Shown here: positions 45,847-54,936 of the stretch, one piece after another | Layout: the number at the start of each line of letters is the position of its first letter | How positions within the stretch are numbered: position 1 is the stretch's first letter | Assembly: GCF_900188275.1 (NCBI RefSeq) | Contig: NZ_FZNY01000001.1 | Coordinates: forward strand, 1,178,001 to 1,242,000 | Length of the DNA: 64,000 nt | From: Dokdonia pacifica | GTDB taxonomy: Bacteria > Bacteroidota > Bacteroidia > Flavobacteriales > Flavobacteriaceae | Direction: 5' to 3' | Made by a program: the position numbers and the translations under genes | Notes under the pieces: generated by a model | Seen by the model: the letters and a program-made list of their open reading frames with translations, nothing else | Databases searched by the model: none | Told to the model about the DNA's origin: nothing

Positions 45847-46347
45847 ATGAAAAACAGTCTATTATTTATATCCTTAGTTATTTTGTATAGCAGTCATAGT
45901 CATGCACAAACAAAAGAAAAAATTGAGATAGTACCTACAGGCGCTACGATCGTTAGTAAAGATAAAACACAATTTGAGCTATATGAGCAATATAGAGGTG
46001 TGTTCTTTAAAAAAACGATAAGCCCTTCTATAAGTATACTAACAGGGTTAAATTATTCAAGTATTGAAAATAAGGATTTTCTAGAGTTTCCGTTACTTTT
46101 TCAATATCAATTTTCACCAAGATTAAAAGCGTCAGGAGGTTCTCAATTTGAGATGGTCCGAGATAGAGAAACTGGCATATTTACAGTAAGAGGAGTATCC
46201 TTCTCTACAGGAGTTGATTATCAGTTTACAGAAAATTGGGATGCGGGCATACAATTTGTACTACCAATTATCAAAGGAAAAGCATTTGAAAGCTCAAGTC
46301 CTTTTGTTCCAAACCCCATACGATTACGTACAGGGTTTAAATTTTGA
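45847..46347 (+). CDS. Small outer-membrane protein, hypothetical
   Basis: A 166-residue protein with signal peptide MKNSLLFISLVILYSSHSHA. The rest is beta-strand-like, with SISILTGLNYSSIENKDFLE and VSFSTGVDYQFTENWDAGIQ and the terminal LRTGFKF with a final Phe, as in outer-membrane barrels. The function is unknown. It is separately transcribed to judge from 109 bp of upstream spacer with a hairpin directly before the start. It converges with the T9SS cargo gene. Confidence 0.6.
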   Translation: MKNSLLFISLVILYSSHSHAQTKEKIEIVPTGATIVSKDKTQFELYEQYRGVFFKKTISPSISILTGLNYSSIENKDFLEFPLLFQYQFSPRLKASGGSQFEMVRDRETGIFTVRGVSFSTGVDYQFTENWDAGIQFVLPIIKGKAFESSSPFVPNPIRLRTGFKF

Positions 46348-46353
46348 TATCAT

Positions 46354-47409
46354 TTATTGTATAATAATTCGCTCTGTGAATCTTCCCTCTAAGGTATTAA
46401 TCGTTAAAAAATAAGTCCCGCTAGAAAGCGTATGTTCAAGTACGTTTTGAATATTGTCTTGAGATCTATATTGTTTTACAATACGTCCAGTTACATCTAT
46501 AATAGCAATGTCATTAATAGTTTTCCCTTGTAACCCTTTAATAGAAAATTGTCCTTGATTTGGATTTGGAAAAACCGTAATTGTATTTGCCAGAATCTGG
46601 TCAGATACAGAAAGTACATTGCCCTGAAACCTGGATAAGATACCCGCTCCATTTTGAACAAAGTATAAATCATCATTATAAAAACTCACACCAAAGGGAT
46701 TGTTTTGATTACTTACAAGCTCTATTGCAGTTGGAGAGGTTTCTGAGGTGTCTATTCTAAAAATAGATCCGTTCGTCACAAACTCAGTAACAAGAAGTAT
46801 AGAGCCCTCTGCATGTATTCCTGCTGGGTTATTAAGCCCCGTAACGACATCTTCTAGTACAGGAGTGGTTTCTGTCACGTTAAACTTTGAAACACGATTA
46901 GCGCCTGCGTGAGCTATAAATAACTCATCGCCTATAAGTACAATTTGCTCAGGAAAGTTAAGTCCATTAATAACTGTCGATACTGCTCCAGTAGTAAGAT
47001 CAACACGACCAATTCTTCCGCCTTGAAATTCAGAAAAATACAAGTCATTATCAATTCGTACCATAGAGACTGGTGTTACAAGTCCAGATGCAATGGTGAC
47101 TTGATTTGATATGAGATCACTAGCATCTCTACGTGTGATGACGCCTCCTACTTGAGAAATATACACATCATCTCCATCAAAAAGAAGACTCGTAGGTCCA
47201 TTAATGCCTGTTATGACGTCTTCGGCAGTTGGATTTGTATCAGTAAGATCAACGCGTACTATGGCATTACCTGAAAACTCAGCAACGTACGCATCAGAAC
47301 CTTGTATGACTACATCAAAAGGATCAGAAAGCCCTGTGACAACAGAAGAAACCTGTGATATAGACAGAAATGGAATAATCAATAAAAATAAGAATGTAGT
47401 TTTTTTCAT
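46354..47409 (-). CDS. Beta-propeller protein with T9SS sorting domain
   Basis: A 351-residue secreted protein. Signal peptide MKKTTFLFLLIIPFLSIS; residues about 20-270 form six or so repeats of the kind VTGLNNPAGIHAEGSILLV and GLSDPFDVVIQGSDAYVAE, a ScyD/NHL-like beta propeller. The C-terminal 75 residues (TITVFPNPNQGQFSI to the end) are a type A sorting domain recognised by the type IX system. It is therefore exported and probably anchored to or released at the cell surface. Ligand unknown. The T9SS component SprE is encoded elsewhere in this window. Confidence 0.85.
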   Translation of the reverse strand: MKKTTFLFLLIIPFLSISQVSSVVTGLSDPFDVVIQGSDAYVAEFSGNAIVRVDLTDTNPTAEDVITGINGPTSLLFDGDDVYISQVGGVITRRDASDLISNQVTIASGLVTPVSMVRIDNDLYFSEFQGGRIGRVDLTTGAVSTVINGLNFPEQIVLIGDELFIAHAGANRVSKFNVTETTPVLEDVVTGLNNPAGIHAEGSILLVTEFVTNGSIFRIDTSETSPTAIELVSNQNNPFGVSFYNDDLYFVQNGAGILSRFQGNVLSVSDQILANTITVFPNPNQGQFSIKGLQGKTINDIAIIDVTGRIVKQYRSQDNIQNVLEHTLSSGTYFLTINTLEGRFTERIIIQ

Positions 47410-47574
47410 AATAGGTAGGATATTAGGTAGTTATTAGTACATATACACAATGATATATGCATATTTATAGTGTAGTCTTATTGCGAAAAGAATGCTTACA
47501 GATAATATGATTTTGTTCTTTGCTGGGTACGCTTTACCGCTTCGCTCTCCCTACGGTCGTGAATCTCACAAATT

Positions 47575-47590
47575 CGCTTTCGCGAAAGCG
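47575..47590. repeat. Palindrome copy 13 (intergenic)
   Basis: Perfect 16-bp palindrome CGCTTTCGCGAAAGCG. An ACGCTTT word at 47529 can pair with its right end, making a possible larger structure. Located in the 268-bp gap between divergent or convergent units. Confidence 0.95.
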
Positions 47591-47622
47591 TATAAAACAT
47601 CAATAGAATTAAAATTAGATAC

Positions 47623-47652
47623 AAAAAAAGCCTTTATACGTATAAAGGCTTT
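47623..47652 (-). terminator. Terminator of the thioesterase gene
   Basis: A 26-bp perfect palindrome (47627-47652) with AAAGCCTTTATA in the left arm. On the minus strand it is followed by seven T (47629-47623), so it ends transcription coming from 48187. Confidence 0.85.
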
Positions 47653-47677
47653 CTGTTATATTGTTGGGCTATTTAAT

Positions 47678-48187
47678 TTATGTAAAAAGCGCTTTTAACT
47701 CTGTAGCATCGTTAGGTTGCATTTTACCAGCAAGCACTAAACTTAATTGTTTACGACGTAAAGCACCATCATAACGTTCTTTTTCATTATCGGTTTCTGG
47801 AGTTACCGGCGGAACAGGAACAGGCTGTCCTTGTTCATTTACAGCTACAAATGTATAGATTGCTTCATTGGCTTTGCTACAGATGCCACTCTCACGATCT
47901 TCAATCCATACATCAATGTAAATTTCCATAGAGGTTTTAAATGCTCTAGAGATTTTAGCTTCTACAGTGACTACACTCCCTAGGGCAATTGTTTTATTAA
48001 AAGCAACATGATTTACTGAAGCTGTTACCACAATTCTGCGAGAATGTCTTCTGGCAGCAATACTAGCAGCTCTATCCATACGAGCGAGAAGCTCACCTCC
48101 AAAAAGATTATTTAAAGGATTTGTTTCACTAGGTAAAACAAGATCTGTAAGTACTGTTTTAGATTCGCTAGGCGTACGTGATTCCAT
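47678..48187 (-). CDS. Acyl-CoA thioesterase (hotdog fold)
   Basis: A 169-residue hotdog-fold enzyme. The N-terminal LPSETNPLNNLFGGELLARMDRAASIAARRH holds the active-site region (N-x-FGGxLLxxMD) of the YciA/BFIT group, and VNHVAFNKTIALGSVVTVEAKI follows. It hydrolyses acyl-CoA thioesters; chain-length preference is unknown. A -7 box TACCTTTG lies 19-26 bp upstream on this strand and a terminator follows, so it is probably a single-gene unit. Confidence 0.9.
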   Translation of the reverse strand: MESRTPSESKTVLTDLVLPSETNPLNNLFGGELLARMDRAASIAARRHSRRIVVTASVNHVAFNKTIALGSVVTVEAKISRAFKTSMEIYIDVWIEDRESGICSKANEAIYTFVAVNEQGQPVPVPPVTPETDNEKERYDGALRRKQLSLVLAGKMQPNDATELKALFT

Positions 48188-48205
48188 AGATTCTTATTTT
48201 TTTGG

Positions 48206-48213
48206 CAAAGGTA
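48206..48213 (-). promoter_or_regulatory. Candidate -7 box of thioesterase gene
   Basis: Minus-strand TACCTTTG, matching TAnnTTTG, 18 bp before the ATG. No -33 box at the right distance. Confidence 0.4.
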
Positions 48214-48322
48214 GGGGTATCTATCGAAATATGAAGTTTGCAACCATAAAATAAAACATATTTATAGAGGCTTTATAGTATAAGTATGCGTTATAAACAA
48301 GTAAACTAAATGGGAATAAAAA

Positions 48323-49258
48323 CTAGAGTTCTCTTACGTCAAGCCAAGCTGTTTTGTTATCTTCTTTTCTGACATTGCGAAGAATAGCTAATGCTTCTTG
48401 AGCATCAGAATAACTGCCATATACTACTTGGTGTAAACCAAATTTATTAACTCCTACAAGTCTTGCCTTAGTGTATCCCTTGTCTTGAAGTTGTTGGATT
48501 CTTTTTTCGGCATTCTCTTGAATTCTAAAAGCACCTGCAACTACATGATACTTTCCTTTAGGTTTTATGAGATCTAGTGTTATAGCAGGTAGCGGATTCT
48601 CTATAACAAAGGTAGCTTGTTGTATTTTTTCATCTACCTGAGTTTTTGCTTCCTGTTCTGCAGCATAATTATGTTCTTCTATATTTTTAAGGTATTTAAA
48701 CCCTCCAAAACCAGCCATGCCAAGACCTATAACAGCAATTGCTGCATATTTCATCCATCCAAAAGAAGCTCTTCTTTCTGGTGTAAATGCAATAGGTGTT
48801 TTTTCTTCTATCGCTGCTATTTCTTCTTTATATACCTCACGTGCAATTTGAGGAGAGGTAAATGAAGATAGTCCAAATGAAGAAGTAAGATAGTTGAGGT
48901 GATATGAAGGTTCAAATTGCAGTGTGTTTTCTTCACTCATTTTAAAAGAACCTACATTTTTAAACTCAATAGGAGTCCCTTTGTGTAAATTGTCAAATAA
49001 GAAACGTACATACGATGCAATTTTAGTATTTGCATCTTCATGAGGGATCATTTCCTTTGTAGCAATGTAGTTTGCCAATAGTCCATCGGTATCTGTAAGC
49101 TGTGCATTGAAAGAAAGCTTCTTTTTTGGTGGGTAAAAAGCTTTTGTGCTCTCATGGATGATAGCCGATTGATACTGAGTTAAAAACGCCCCAAAACCAG
49201 GCACGATTACACACTCATAACGATATAAAAGGTCACTTATGTATTGGTCTAATTGCAT
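48323..49258 (-). CDS. SPOR-domain protein with HU-CCDC81-like N-terminus
   Basis: A 311-residue protein. The N-terminal MQLDQYISDLLYRYECVIVPGFGAFLTQYQ is the flavobacterial HU-CCDC81-like domain pair (about residues 1-140). A single membrane span (AAIAVIGLGMAGFGGFKYL) lies near residues 180-200, and a SPOR domain (YHVVAGAFRIQENAEKRI to the end) binds septal peptidoglycan denuded of stem peptides. It thus may connect a DNA- or protein-binding cytoplasmic domain to the division septum (inference). I chose the ATG at 49258, where the family starts; a longer frame begins 60 bp upstream. Confidence 0.85.
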   Translation of the reverse strand: MQLDQYISDLLYRYECVIVPGFGAFLTQYQSAIIHESTKAFYPPKKKLSFNAQLTDTDGLLANYIATKEMIPHEDANTKIASYVRFLFDNLHKGTPIEFKNVGSFKMSEENTLQFEPSYHLNYLTSSFGLSSFTSPQIAREVYKEEIAAIEEKTPIAFTPERRASFGWMKYAAIAVIGLGMAGFGGFKYLKNIEEHNYAAEQEAKTQVDEKIQQATFVIENPLPAITLDLIKPKGKYHVVAGAFRIQENAEKRIQQLQDKGYTKARLVGVNKFGLHQVVYGSYSDAQEALAILRNVRKEDNKTAWLDVREL

Positions 49259-49262
49259 AAAA

Positions 49263-49292
49263 TAAAGATACTTTTTTTTAAAACTTTGCAAA
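49263..49292 (-). promoter_or_regulatory. Candidate promoter abutting the SPOR gene start
   Basis: On the minus strand TTTG (49292-49289), 18 bp, then TATCTTTA (49270-49263). Only 4 bp remain to the ATG, so a transcript from here would be leaderless or nearly so. Confidence 0.4.
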
Positions 49293-49483
49293 CACTCATA
49301 ATGATATTTTATTAACAAAAGTAAGATAGGGGCACGGCTTCTTGATTTAGAGTGTGTTACTTTAAAAGTATGGTTTGCTATTTATAAGTGTTTTTTGATG
49401 TTTTAGACATGCTTAGAAAATGATAGAATGTGCTTTTATCTCATCAATAAAAATTGTTTCTTGTGTATTTGTAAACGACACAT

Positions 49484-50587
49484 ATGCCTGAAAACGAATT
49501 CCTTTCTTTATTAACGCTTCAACATATTCCGCATTTAGGAGATGGAAGTATTAAAAAGTTGATTCAGCATTTTGGGAGTGCAGAAGCTGTTTTGCAACAA
49601 AAAAAGAAAGATCTTCTTCAAGTAGATGGCATAGGAGAACATAAACTTCAATCTTTTTGGAATGAAAAGCATGCCGCTTTCGCGAAAGCAGAATTAGAAC
49701 ACATCCAAACCCATAAGATCGCTTATAGTTGCTATACAGACAATGACTATCCACAACGATTAAAGCATTGTATTGATGGTCCTGTTGTGTTGTTTCAACG
49801 AGGTAACATAGACTTACAACAACGTAAAATTATAAGTATAGTTGGCACTCGAAAAGTGACATCTTATGGGACTGCGTTTGTCGAAAAATTGATAGAAGAA
49901 CTCGTTCCTTTTAATCCTGTTATTGTTTCTGGATTTGCGTATGGGGTAGATATTACGGCACATAAAGCAGCACTGGCTAATAATTTACAAACTATTGGTG
50001 TTTTAGCACACGGACTTCATACCATGTACCCTAAAGTACATAGTAAATATGTAAAAGAGGTAGAGCAAAATGGCGGTTTCATGACCGATTTTTGGACATC
50101 AGACACGTTTGTACATACTAATTTTTTACAACGTAATCGTATTATTGCAGGTCTAAGTGAAGCGACTATTGTGATAGAAAGTGCCGCTAAAGGAGGATCA
50201 TTGGTAACTACAGATTTTGCTAATGGATATCATCGCGATGTGTTTGCTGTTCCGGGAAGAACCACAGATCCATTAAGCATAGGATGTAATAATTTGATTA
50301 AACAACACAAAGCACATATGCTTACTTCGGCAGCAGACATTGCCTATATCCTTAATTGGAAGTTGGAAGAAACAACACCATTACCAGTTCAGAAAAAACT
50401 ATTTGTAACCCTAGAAGATGACGAAAAATTGATTTGGAATTTTCTAAAAGAACAAGGGAAAGAACAATTGGATATCATTGCGTTGCAATGCAAAATGCCT
50501 ACACATAAGATCGCAGGAACTTTACTCAGTATGGAATTAAAAGGAGTCATACGCCCTTTACCAGGAAAGTTGTTTGAGGTGGTTTAA
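49484..50587 (+). CDS. dprA: DNA processing protein DprA
   Basis: A 367-residue protein. A helix-hairpin-helix-like N-terminus (IPHLGDGSIKKLI) is followed by the Rossmann core with GTRKVTSYG, SGFAYGVDITAHKAAL, GVLAHGLHTMYP and AKGGSLVTTDFANGYHRDVFAVPG, and a C-terminal winged-helix DprA_WH domain. DprA binds incoming single-stranded DNA and loads RecA in natural transformation. At residues 65-69 the palindrome at 49675 writes AFAKA. Its presence suggests the organism may be transformable, which bears on the uptake-sequence idea for that palindrome. Confidence 0.95.
   Translation: MPENEFLSLLTLQHIPHLGDGSIKKLIQHFGSAEAVLQQKKKDLLQVDGIGEHKLQSFWNEKHAAFAKAELEHIQTHKIAYSCYTDNDYPQRLKHCIDGPVVLFQRGNIDLQQRKIISIVGTRKVTSYGTAFVEKLIEELVPFNPVIVSGFAYGVDITAHKAALANNLQTIGVLAHGLHTMYPKVHSKYVKEVEQNGGFMTDFWTSDTFVHTNFLQRNRIIAGLSEATIVIESAAKGGSLVTTDFANGYHRDVFAVPGRTTDPLSIGCNNLIKQHKAHMLTSAADIAYILNWKLEETTPLPVQKKLFVTLEDDEKLIWNFLKEQGKEQLDIIALQCKMPTHKIAGTLLSMELKGVIRPLPGKLFEVV
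49675..49689. repeat. Palindrome copy 14 (in dprA)
   Basis: CGCTTTCGCGAAAGC, read as AFAKA in DprA. Confidence 0.92.
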
Positions 50588-50625
50588 TTTCAGATATACG
50601 CTATTTTGGAAGTAGCGAAAAAAGC

Positions 50626-50657
50626 AAGAAACCCAAGTAGTACTTGAGTTTCTTTAT
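50626..50657. terminator. Hairpin between convergent dprA and oligopeptidase genes
   Basis: AAGAAACCCAAGTA (50626-50639) pairs with TACTTGAGTTTCTT (50641-50654) with one mismatch and a one-base gap, so the real loop is a few bases. A-rich and T-rich flanks would allow use from both sides. Confidence 0.65.
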
Positions 50658-50699
50658 TATATGCATTCCTGATTTCGTTTTTCTACTTTCGTTTTTCGA

Positions 50700-52856
50700 T
50701 TACCCTTTTATTTTCCCAGGTAATGCTTTATATCCCATATTATAAAGTGTAAATCCATAGATATCTGCATACTGCTCTATAGTTTTACTTACGGGAGTTC
50801 CGGCACCGTGACCTGCATCGGTTTCAATACGGATAAGGGTAGGAGCGCTTCCTGCCTGTTTTGCTTGTAATTCGGCAGCAAATTTAAAGGAGTGCGCGGG
50901 CACTACACGATCATCATGATCACCTGTTGTTACAAGTGTTGCTGGGTATGAAACGCCTTCTTTTACATTGTGTACTGGTGAATATCCTTTCAGGTATTCA
51001 AACATTTCTTTACTGTCTTCTGCAGTCCCATAATCATATGCCCATCCTGCACCTGCGGTAAAAGTATGGTATCTAAGCATATCCATTACACCTACAGCGG
51101 GTAAGGCTACTTTCATAAGATCAGGACGTTGCGTCATCGTTGCTCCTACAAGCAATCCTCCATTTGATCCTCCTCGTATGGCTAGGTAATCACTTGAGGT
51201 ATATTTTTGTGCTATAAGATATTCTGCAGCAGCTATAAAATCGTCAAATACATTTTGCTTTTGCATTTTAGTTCCTGCATCATGCCATTCTTTTCCATAC
51301 TCACCACCTCCTCGTAAATTAGGAACAGCATACACACCGCCTTGCTCCATCCATACAGCATTTGTAATACTAAAACTAGGTGTAAGACTTACATTAAACC
51401 CTCCATAACCATAAAGTATAGTTGGGTTTTTGCCATTGAGTTCTAATCCTTTTTTGTGAGTAATAATCATAGGTACTTTTGTCCCATCTTTAGAGGTGTA
51501 AAATACTTGCTTGCTTTCGTAATTATCAGAATTAAAATCAATATCTGGTTTTCTAAATAATTCTGAAGTCCCTGTTTTTATATCATATTTATAAGCACTT
51601 CCGGGTGTTTTGTAATTACTAAAACTATAATATAGTTCTGTTTCTTCTTTTTTAGTACCAAAACCACCTACAGATCCTACCCCAGGTAATTCCACTTCGC
51701 GAATCAATTTTCCATCATAATCATATTGCATTACTTTAGAAACAGCATCTACCATATAACGGGCAAAAATAGACCCTCCACCAGTACTAGCATTCAATAC
51801 ATTTTTTGTTTCAGGAATAATATCTACCCAGTTTTCAGGACGCGGGTCACTTACATCTACAGCAACAACACGTTGGTTTGGAGCATTAAGGTTTGTTGAT
51901 AAAATAAGTTTTGATCCTACATTATCTATAAGGTATGTATCACTATCTGTATGATCTAGAATAGTTACTAGACCACTGTTAGGTTTTGTAAGATCTTTAA
52001 TGTATAGTTTATTACCAGAAGTACTTACTCTTGGACTAATGGTTAAAAAACGATTGTCTCTAGAAACGTTTCCGTAGATATAACGGTGTTTTTCTTCTGG
52101 GGTTCCTCCAAAAACGAGGGCGTCTTCAGATTGAGGTGTTCCCAGTTTGTGATAATATACTTTATGTTGATCTGTTTTGGCAGAAAGTGCACTTCCTTCA
52201 GGCTTATCATAACTTGAGTAGTAAAAACCTTCATTTTTATACCAGCTCATTCCAGAAAACTTTACATCTACTAGGGTGTCTTCTACAATTTTTTTAGATT
52301 CTGTATCCATGATCAGGATTTTACGCCAATCACTTCCCCCTTCAGAAATACTATACGCGAGTGTCCCTCCATCTTCAGAAAAACTAGCACCTCCTAATGA
52401 AATGGTACCGTCTTCTGCAAACGTATTTGGATCTAAAAATATAGTAGCCGTATCTGGATCGTCTCCTGTTTTATAACGATAGATGACATATTGATTTTGT
52501 AATCCATCATTTTTATAAAAATAAGTGTAATCTCCTTCTTTAAAAGGCGATCCTATTTTTTCATAATTCCATAGTTTTTCTAACCTTTCCTTAAGTTGTG
52601 TTCTAAAAGGAATGGTGTCAAGATATCCATAGGTCACTTGATTTTGACGTTTTACCCAATCTTCAGTTTCAGAACTGCGATCATCTTCTAACCAACGATA
52701 AGGATCTGGCACTTCAGTACCAAAATAGGTGTCTACGGTATCAGTTTTTTGGGTTTGGGTATAGGTCACTGCAATAGAATTTTCTATAGATTTTACATCA
52801 TTTTGACAAGAGAATAGTACGCTACTCACAAAGGCTAAAAAAAGGACTCTTTTCAT
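50700..52856 (-). CDS. Prolyl oligopeptidase family lipoprotein (S9A)
   Basis: A 718-residue protease. Lipobox VLFSC (Cys17) indicates membrane anchoring in the periplasm or outer membrane. Residues about 35-430 form the beta-propeller lid ([22 protein letters not shown] at its start). The C-terminal alpha/beta hydrolase has the nucleophile in [12 protein letters not shown], the aspartate in [10 protein letters not shown] and the histidine in DAGHGAGTP. It cleaves short peptides after proline. Length and order are those of S9A enzymes. Downstream, transcription from both sides meets at a hairpin. Confidence 0.94.
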   Translation of the reverse strand: MKRVLFLAFVSSVLFSCQNDVKSIENSIAVTYTQTQKTDTVDTYFGTEVPDPYRWLEDDRSSETEDWVKRQNQVTYGYLDTIPFRTQLKERLEKLWNYEKIGSPFKEGDYTYFYKNDGLQNQYVIYRYKTGDDPDTATIFLDPNTFAEDGTISLGGASFSEDGGTLAYSISEGGSDWRKILIMDTESKKIVEDTLVDVKFSGMSWYKNEGFYYSSYDKPEGSALSAKTDQHKVYYHKLGTPQSEDALVFGGTPEEKHRYIYGNVSRDNRFLTISPRVSTSGNKLYIKDLTKPNSGLVTILDHTDSDTYLIDNVGSKLILSTNLNAPNQRVVAVDVSDPRPENWVDIIPETKNVLNASTGGGSIFARYMVDAVSKVMQYDYDGKLIREVELPGVGSVGGFGTKKEETELYYSFSNYKTPGSAYKYDIKTGTSELFRKPDIDFNSDNYESKQVFYTSKDGTKVPMIITHKKGLELNGKNPTILYGYGGFNVSLTPSFSITNAVWMEQGGVYAVPNLRGGGEYGKEWHDAGTKMQKQNVFDDFIAAAEYLIAQKYTSSDYLAIRGGSNGGLLVGATMTQRPDLMKVALPAVGVMDMLRYHTFTAGAGWAYDYGTAEDSKEMFEYLKGYSPVHNVKEGVSYPATLVTTGDHDDRVVPAHSFKFAAELQAKQAGSAPTLIRIETDAGHGAGTPVSKTIEQYADIYGFTLYNMGYKALPGKIKG

Positions 52857-52900
52857 AAGGGTGTGGTATAAAATTGAAAGAGTGAAGATAGGGATTTGTT

Positions 52901-52914
52901 CGCTTTCACGAAAG
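52901..52914. repeat. Diverged palindrome (variant)
   Basis: CGCTTTCACGAAAG, continuing TG: one transition in the centre and matching loss of the end base. It is a likely decayed copy of the family, intergenic between the oligopeptidase and DoxX genes. Confidence 0.5.
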
Positions 52915-52950
52915 TGAAGTTTATACTGAGTTCGTGGAAGTACGAAAGCA

Positions 52951-52980
52951 TAAAAAATCCCGCCAAAAATAGGCAGGATT
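52951..52980 (-). terminator. Terminator of the DoxX gene
   Basis: On the minus strand AATCCTGCC, loop, GGCGGGATT and then TTTTTA. One G-U-like mismatch; it ends transcription from 53382. Confidence 0.7.
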
Positions 52981-53004
52981 GTTATGATATATTAAGATGT
53001 TTAT

Positions 53005-53382
53005 CTATTGTATTAAGTGTCTGTAATTATTCCAGTTCTTATAAATAAAATAGATGTTTACAATAGCTACTACTAATGCAGGTACTATATTTGGTGGGTC
53101 TAAAACAGCATGAAAAAGAACGACATTAACAGAGATAGGTAGTAATGCTAATAATGCAGCTGGAAATGCTTTTTTAGTAATAAAAAGAATCCCGACAACA
53201 GCCTCAAGCCCTCCTACTAATGGCCACATATAACCACTATCTGTAAATGCTTGAAATAAATTTGCAGCACCTACATTTTCTCCAAATTCAAAGTCTGGCA
53301 TAAACCAGAAAAATTTATTAAGTCCAAATGCAAGCAACATAAGTCCAAGTCCGATTCTAATAATTGTATTTACTATTTTCAT
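53005..53382 (-). CDS. DoxX family membrane protein
   Basis: A 125-residue protein with four membrane spans. The start IRIGLGLMLLAFGLNKFFWFMP and the GGLEAVVGILFITKK stretch are the DoxX/SURF4-like pattern. Members are linked to redox balance or sulfur metabolism, but no substrate is established for this branch. A second DoxX-like protein occurs at 59347-59712. A terminator follows at 52951. Confidence 0.82.
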   Translation of the reverse strand: MKIVNTIIRIGLGLMLLAFGLNKFFWFMPDFEFGENVGAANLFQAFTDSGYMWPLVGGLEAVVGILFITKKAFPAALLALLPISVNVVLFHAVLDPPNIVPALVVAIVNIYFIYKNWNNYRHLIQ

Positions 53383-53486
53383 GAGTTTGTTTGTTTTGGT
53401 TATTATAGCGACTTAGACGCAAGAGAATACCATCGATTACAAATAAACTTCAAAAAAATTGTCAATTTGACCTTAAGGCATTTTGT

Positions 53487-54110
53487 TTAGGCGTTAAGCA
53501 GATTTTGAAAAACATCTATAAAACGGCTTACATGAAGGCCGTCTATAAGACCATGGTGAACGTATATCGCTACAGGCATTGTCTTTTTTTCACTTTGAGT
53601 TGTTACTTTTCCAAAGGAAATTTTAGGCTCACTTCCTTTAGCTTTAAACATTCTGGCATGGGTGATGGAGCTGAAATTAAGCCATGGTATCGCCGAATAA
53701 TGGATTACATTTTCTGGATTTTCTGGAGGAAACAGTGTGTCACTTTCTTGAATACGCTCTATTTCTTTTTGTAAAGAAGTCACAAACTCATTAAAATCTT
53801 CTGCATAAGGAATATCACTAAATGCAAATGTTTCATTCTTTCTCATCAATGTTGCTGAGGCACCAATATGATCATATAAAACCACTTGATTATCGGGAGT
53901 GATACGATATTTAAAGTTTTCTATTTGATTGGAAGCAAGAACACATTTATGTAAGTAATATGAAAAAAAAGAATATCCTTTTTCTTTTGCAACGCGCATA
54001 GCTTTCGTAACGTCTACAGATACAGTGACTCCGAAAAAAGGTTCTTCAAATTGCGTAAAAAAATCAAAGTGTTGTTTGCGTTTCCAAGTAGAAAGATCGA
54101 TTGTTTTCAA
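53487..54110 (-). CDS. Chloramphenicol acetyltransferase-like enzyme (CATA type)
   Basis: A 207-residue protein of the trimeric CAT fold. The N-terminal IDLSTWKRKQHFDFFTQFEEPFFGVTVSVDV matches the CAT start, and the catalytic HHGLIDGLHVSRF contains His186 with Asp190, as in the HHxxxDG signature. It is about ten residues shorter than classical CAT. Whether it acetylates chloramphenicol or some other acceptor is not known. In flavobacteria CAT-like genes are often chromosomal and not signs of a resistance element, and no mobile element is visible here. Confidence 0.82.
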   Translation of the reverse strand: MKTIDLSTWKRKQHFDFFTQFEEPFFGVTVSVDVTKAMRVAKEKGYSFFSYYLHKCVLASNQIENFKYRITPDNQVVLYDHIGASATLMRKNETFAFSDIPYAEDFNEFVTSLQKEIERIQESDTLFPPENPENVIHYSAIPWLNFSSITHARMFKAKGSEPKISFGKVTTQSEKKTMPVAIYVHHGLIDGLHVSRFIDVFQNLLNA

Positions 54111-54120
54111 TGGGATTAAT

Positions 54121-54855
54121 TTATTTTGAGAGTAATCTATATTTAAAATCTACTGTTTTTTCTCCTTCATTAAATTCTCCACCTTTAATATCAATATATA
54201 ATTGTTTTGATACATCTATATAGCCAAGAGTAATGCTATATACTTTTATAACCATATTGTCTATGTTTTCAAAATCGATAGTTGTACTATTTGATTCTTC
54301 ATTAATCCATTTATATCCTCTCCAGCTACTATTAAATACATTATCAGGAGATTCAATAATGAGAGGGCCATCAAATGCAAGTGTCTTTTCATTAATACGA
54401 GCTTTTTTAGATTTTAAATCAATAACGATTGATGTAAAGTCTGTTGTATCTGATGATTTCAGATAGATTTTGTTTTTAGAATAAGAAATATCAAAGTATA
54501 ATTGTCCCGTAGAATTTATTTTTACATCAAATTTTTTAGTAACCATATATTCATATTCTTCCTTAGTAATTCCCATCCTTTTATCATAAGGCATAGGTTC
54601 ACCTTCTTTTGCAAGAACGTTATTCACTTGTTGATTAAACCATTCTTTATTTTCTGATAACGCTTTTGTGAATTTTTCAATAATTTTTTCTGATCTATCA
54701 GACATAGAGACACCATTCATAATCTCAAAATCTACTCTCCCTTCAGGTAGTAAAAACACTACATCTTGATTAAAATCACCAGAATACTCAAAAGATTGAG
54801 CATTCATAGTAGCGTAACTATACAAAAGCAGCAAAAGTGAAAGAATAGATTTCAT
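54121..54855 (-). CDS. Secreted hypothetical protein
   Basis: A 244-residue protein with signal peptide MKSILSLLLLLYSYATMNAQ. The mature part is rich in beta strands and charged residues (KFDVKINSTGQLYFDISYSKNKIYLKS, DFENIDNMVIKVYSI). No catalytic motif or domain recognised. It ends 10 bp before the CAT-like gene on the same strand, so the two may be cotranscribed. Confidence 0.65.
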   Translation of the reverse strand: MKSILSLLLLLYSYATMNAQSFEYSGDFNQDVVFLLPEGRVDFEIMNGVSMSDRSEKIIEKFTKALSENKEWFNQQVNNVLAKEGEPMPYDKRMGITKEEYEYMVTKKFDVKINSTGQLYFDISYSKNKIYLKSSDTTDFTSIVIDLKSKKARINEKTLAFDGPLIIESPDNVFNSSWRGYKWINEESNSTTIDFENIDNMVIKVYSITLGYIDVSKQLYIDIKGGEFNEGEKTVDFKYRLLSK

Positions 54856-54886
54856 TATATGTGGTATTTACTTATGACAATGTACT

Positions 54887-54918
54887 AAAAAGAAAAACCT
54901 CCACAAGGGAGGTTTTCT
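54887..54918 (-). terminator. Terminator of asd
   Basis: AAAACCTCC (54894-54902) pairs with GGAGGTTTT (54908-54916), loop ACAAG. On the minus strand the stem is followed by TTTTTCTTTTT, so it serves the asd gene coming from 55926. Confidence 0.8.
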
Positions 54919-54936
54919 ATTATATAGTATTTGATA

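Noticed and set aside
47492-47698. Reading frame of 68 codons spanning the palindrome, with AFAKA in it
   Set aside because: It runs through a terminator and into the end of the thioesterase gene. The palindrome has no stop codon in any frame and so lengthens chance frames.
50228-50240. TCGCGA in dprA outside the repeat
   Set aside because: The surrounding bases are CATCGCGATG, without the CTTT/AAAG arms, so it is not a family member.
51695-51703. CTTCGCGAA in the oligopeptidase gene
   Set aside because: Only the inner eight bases match the palindrome; too short to count as a copy.
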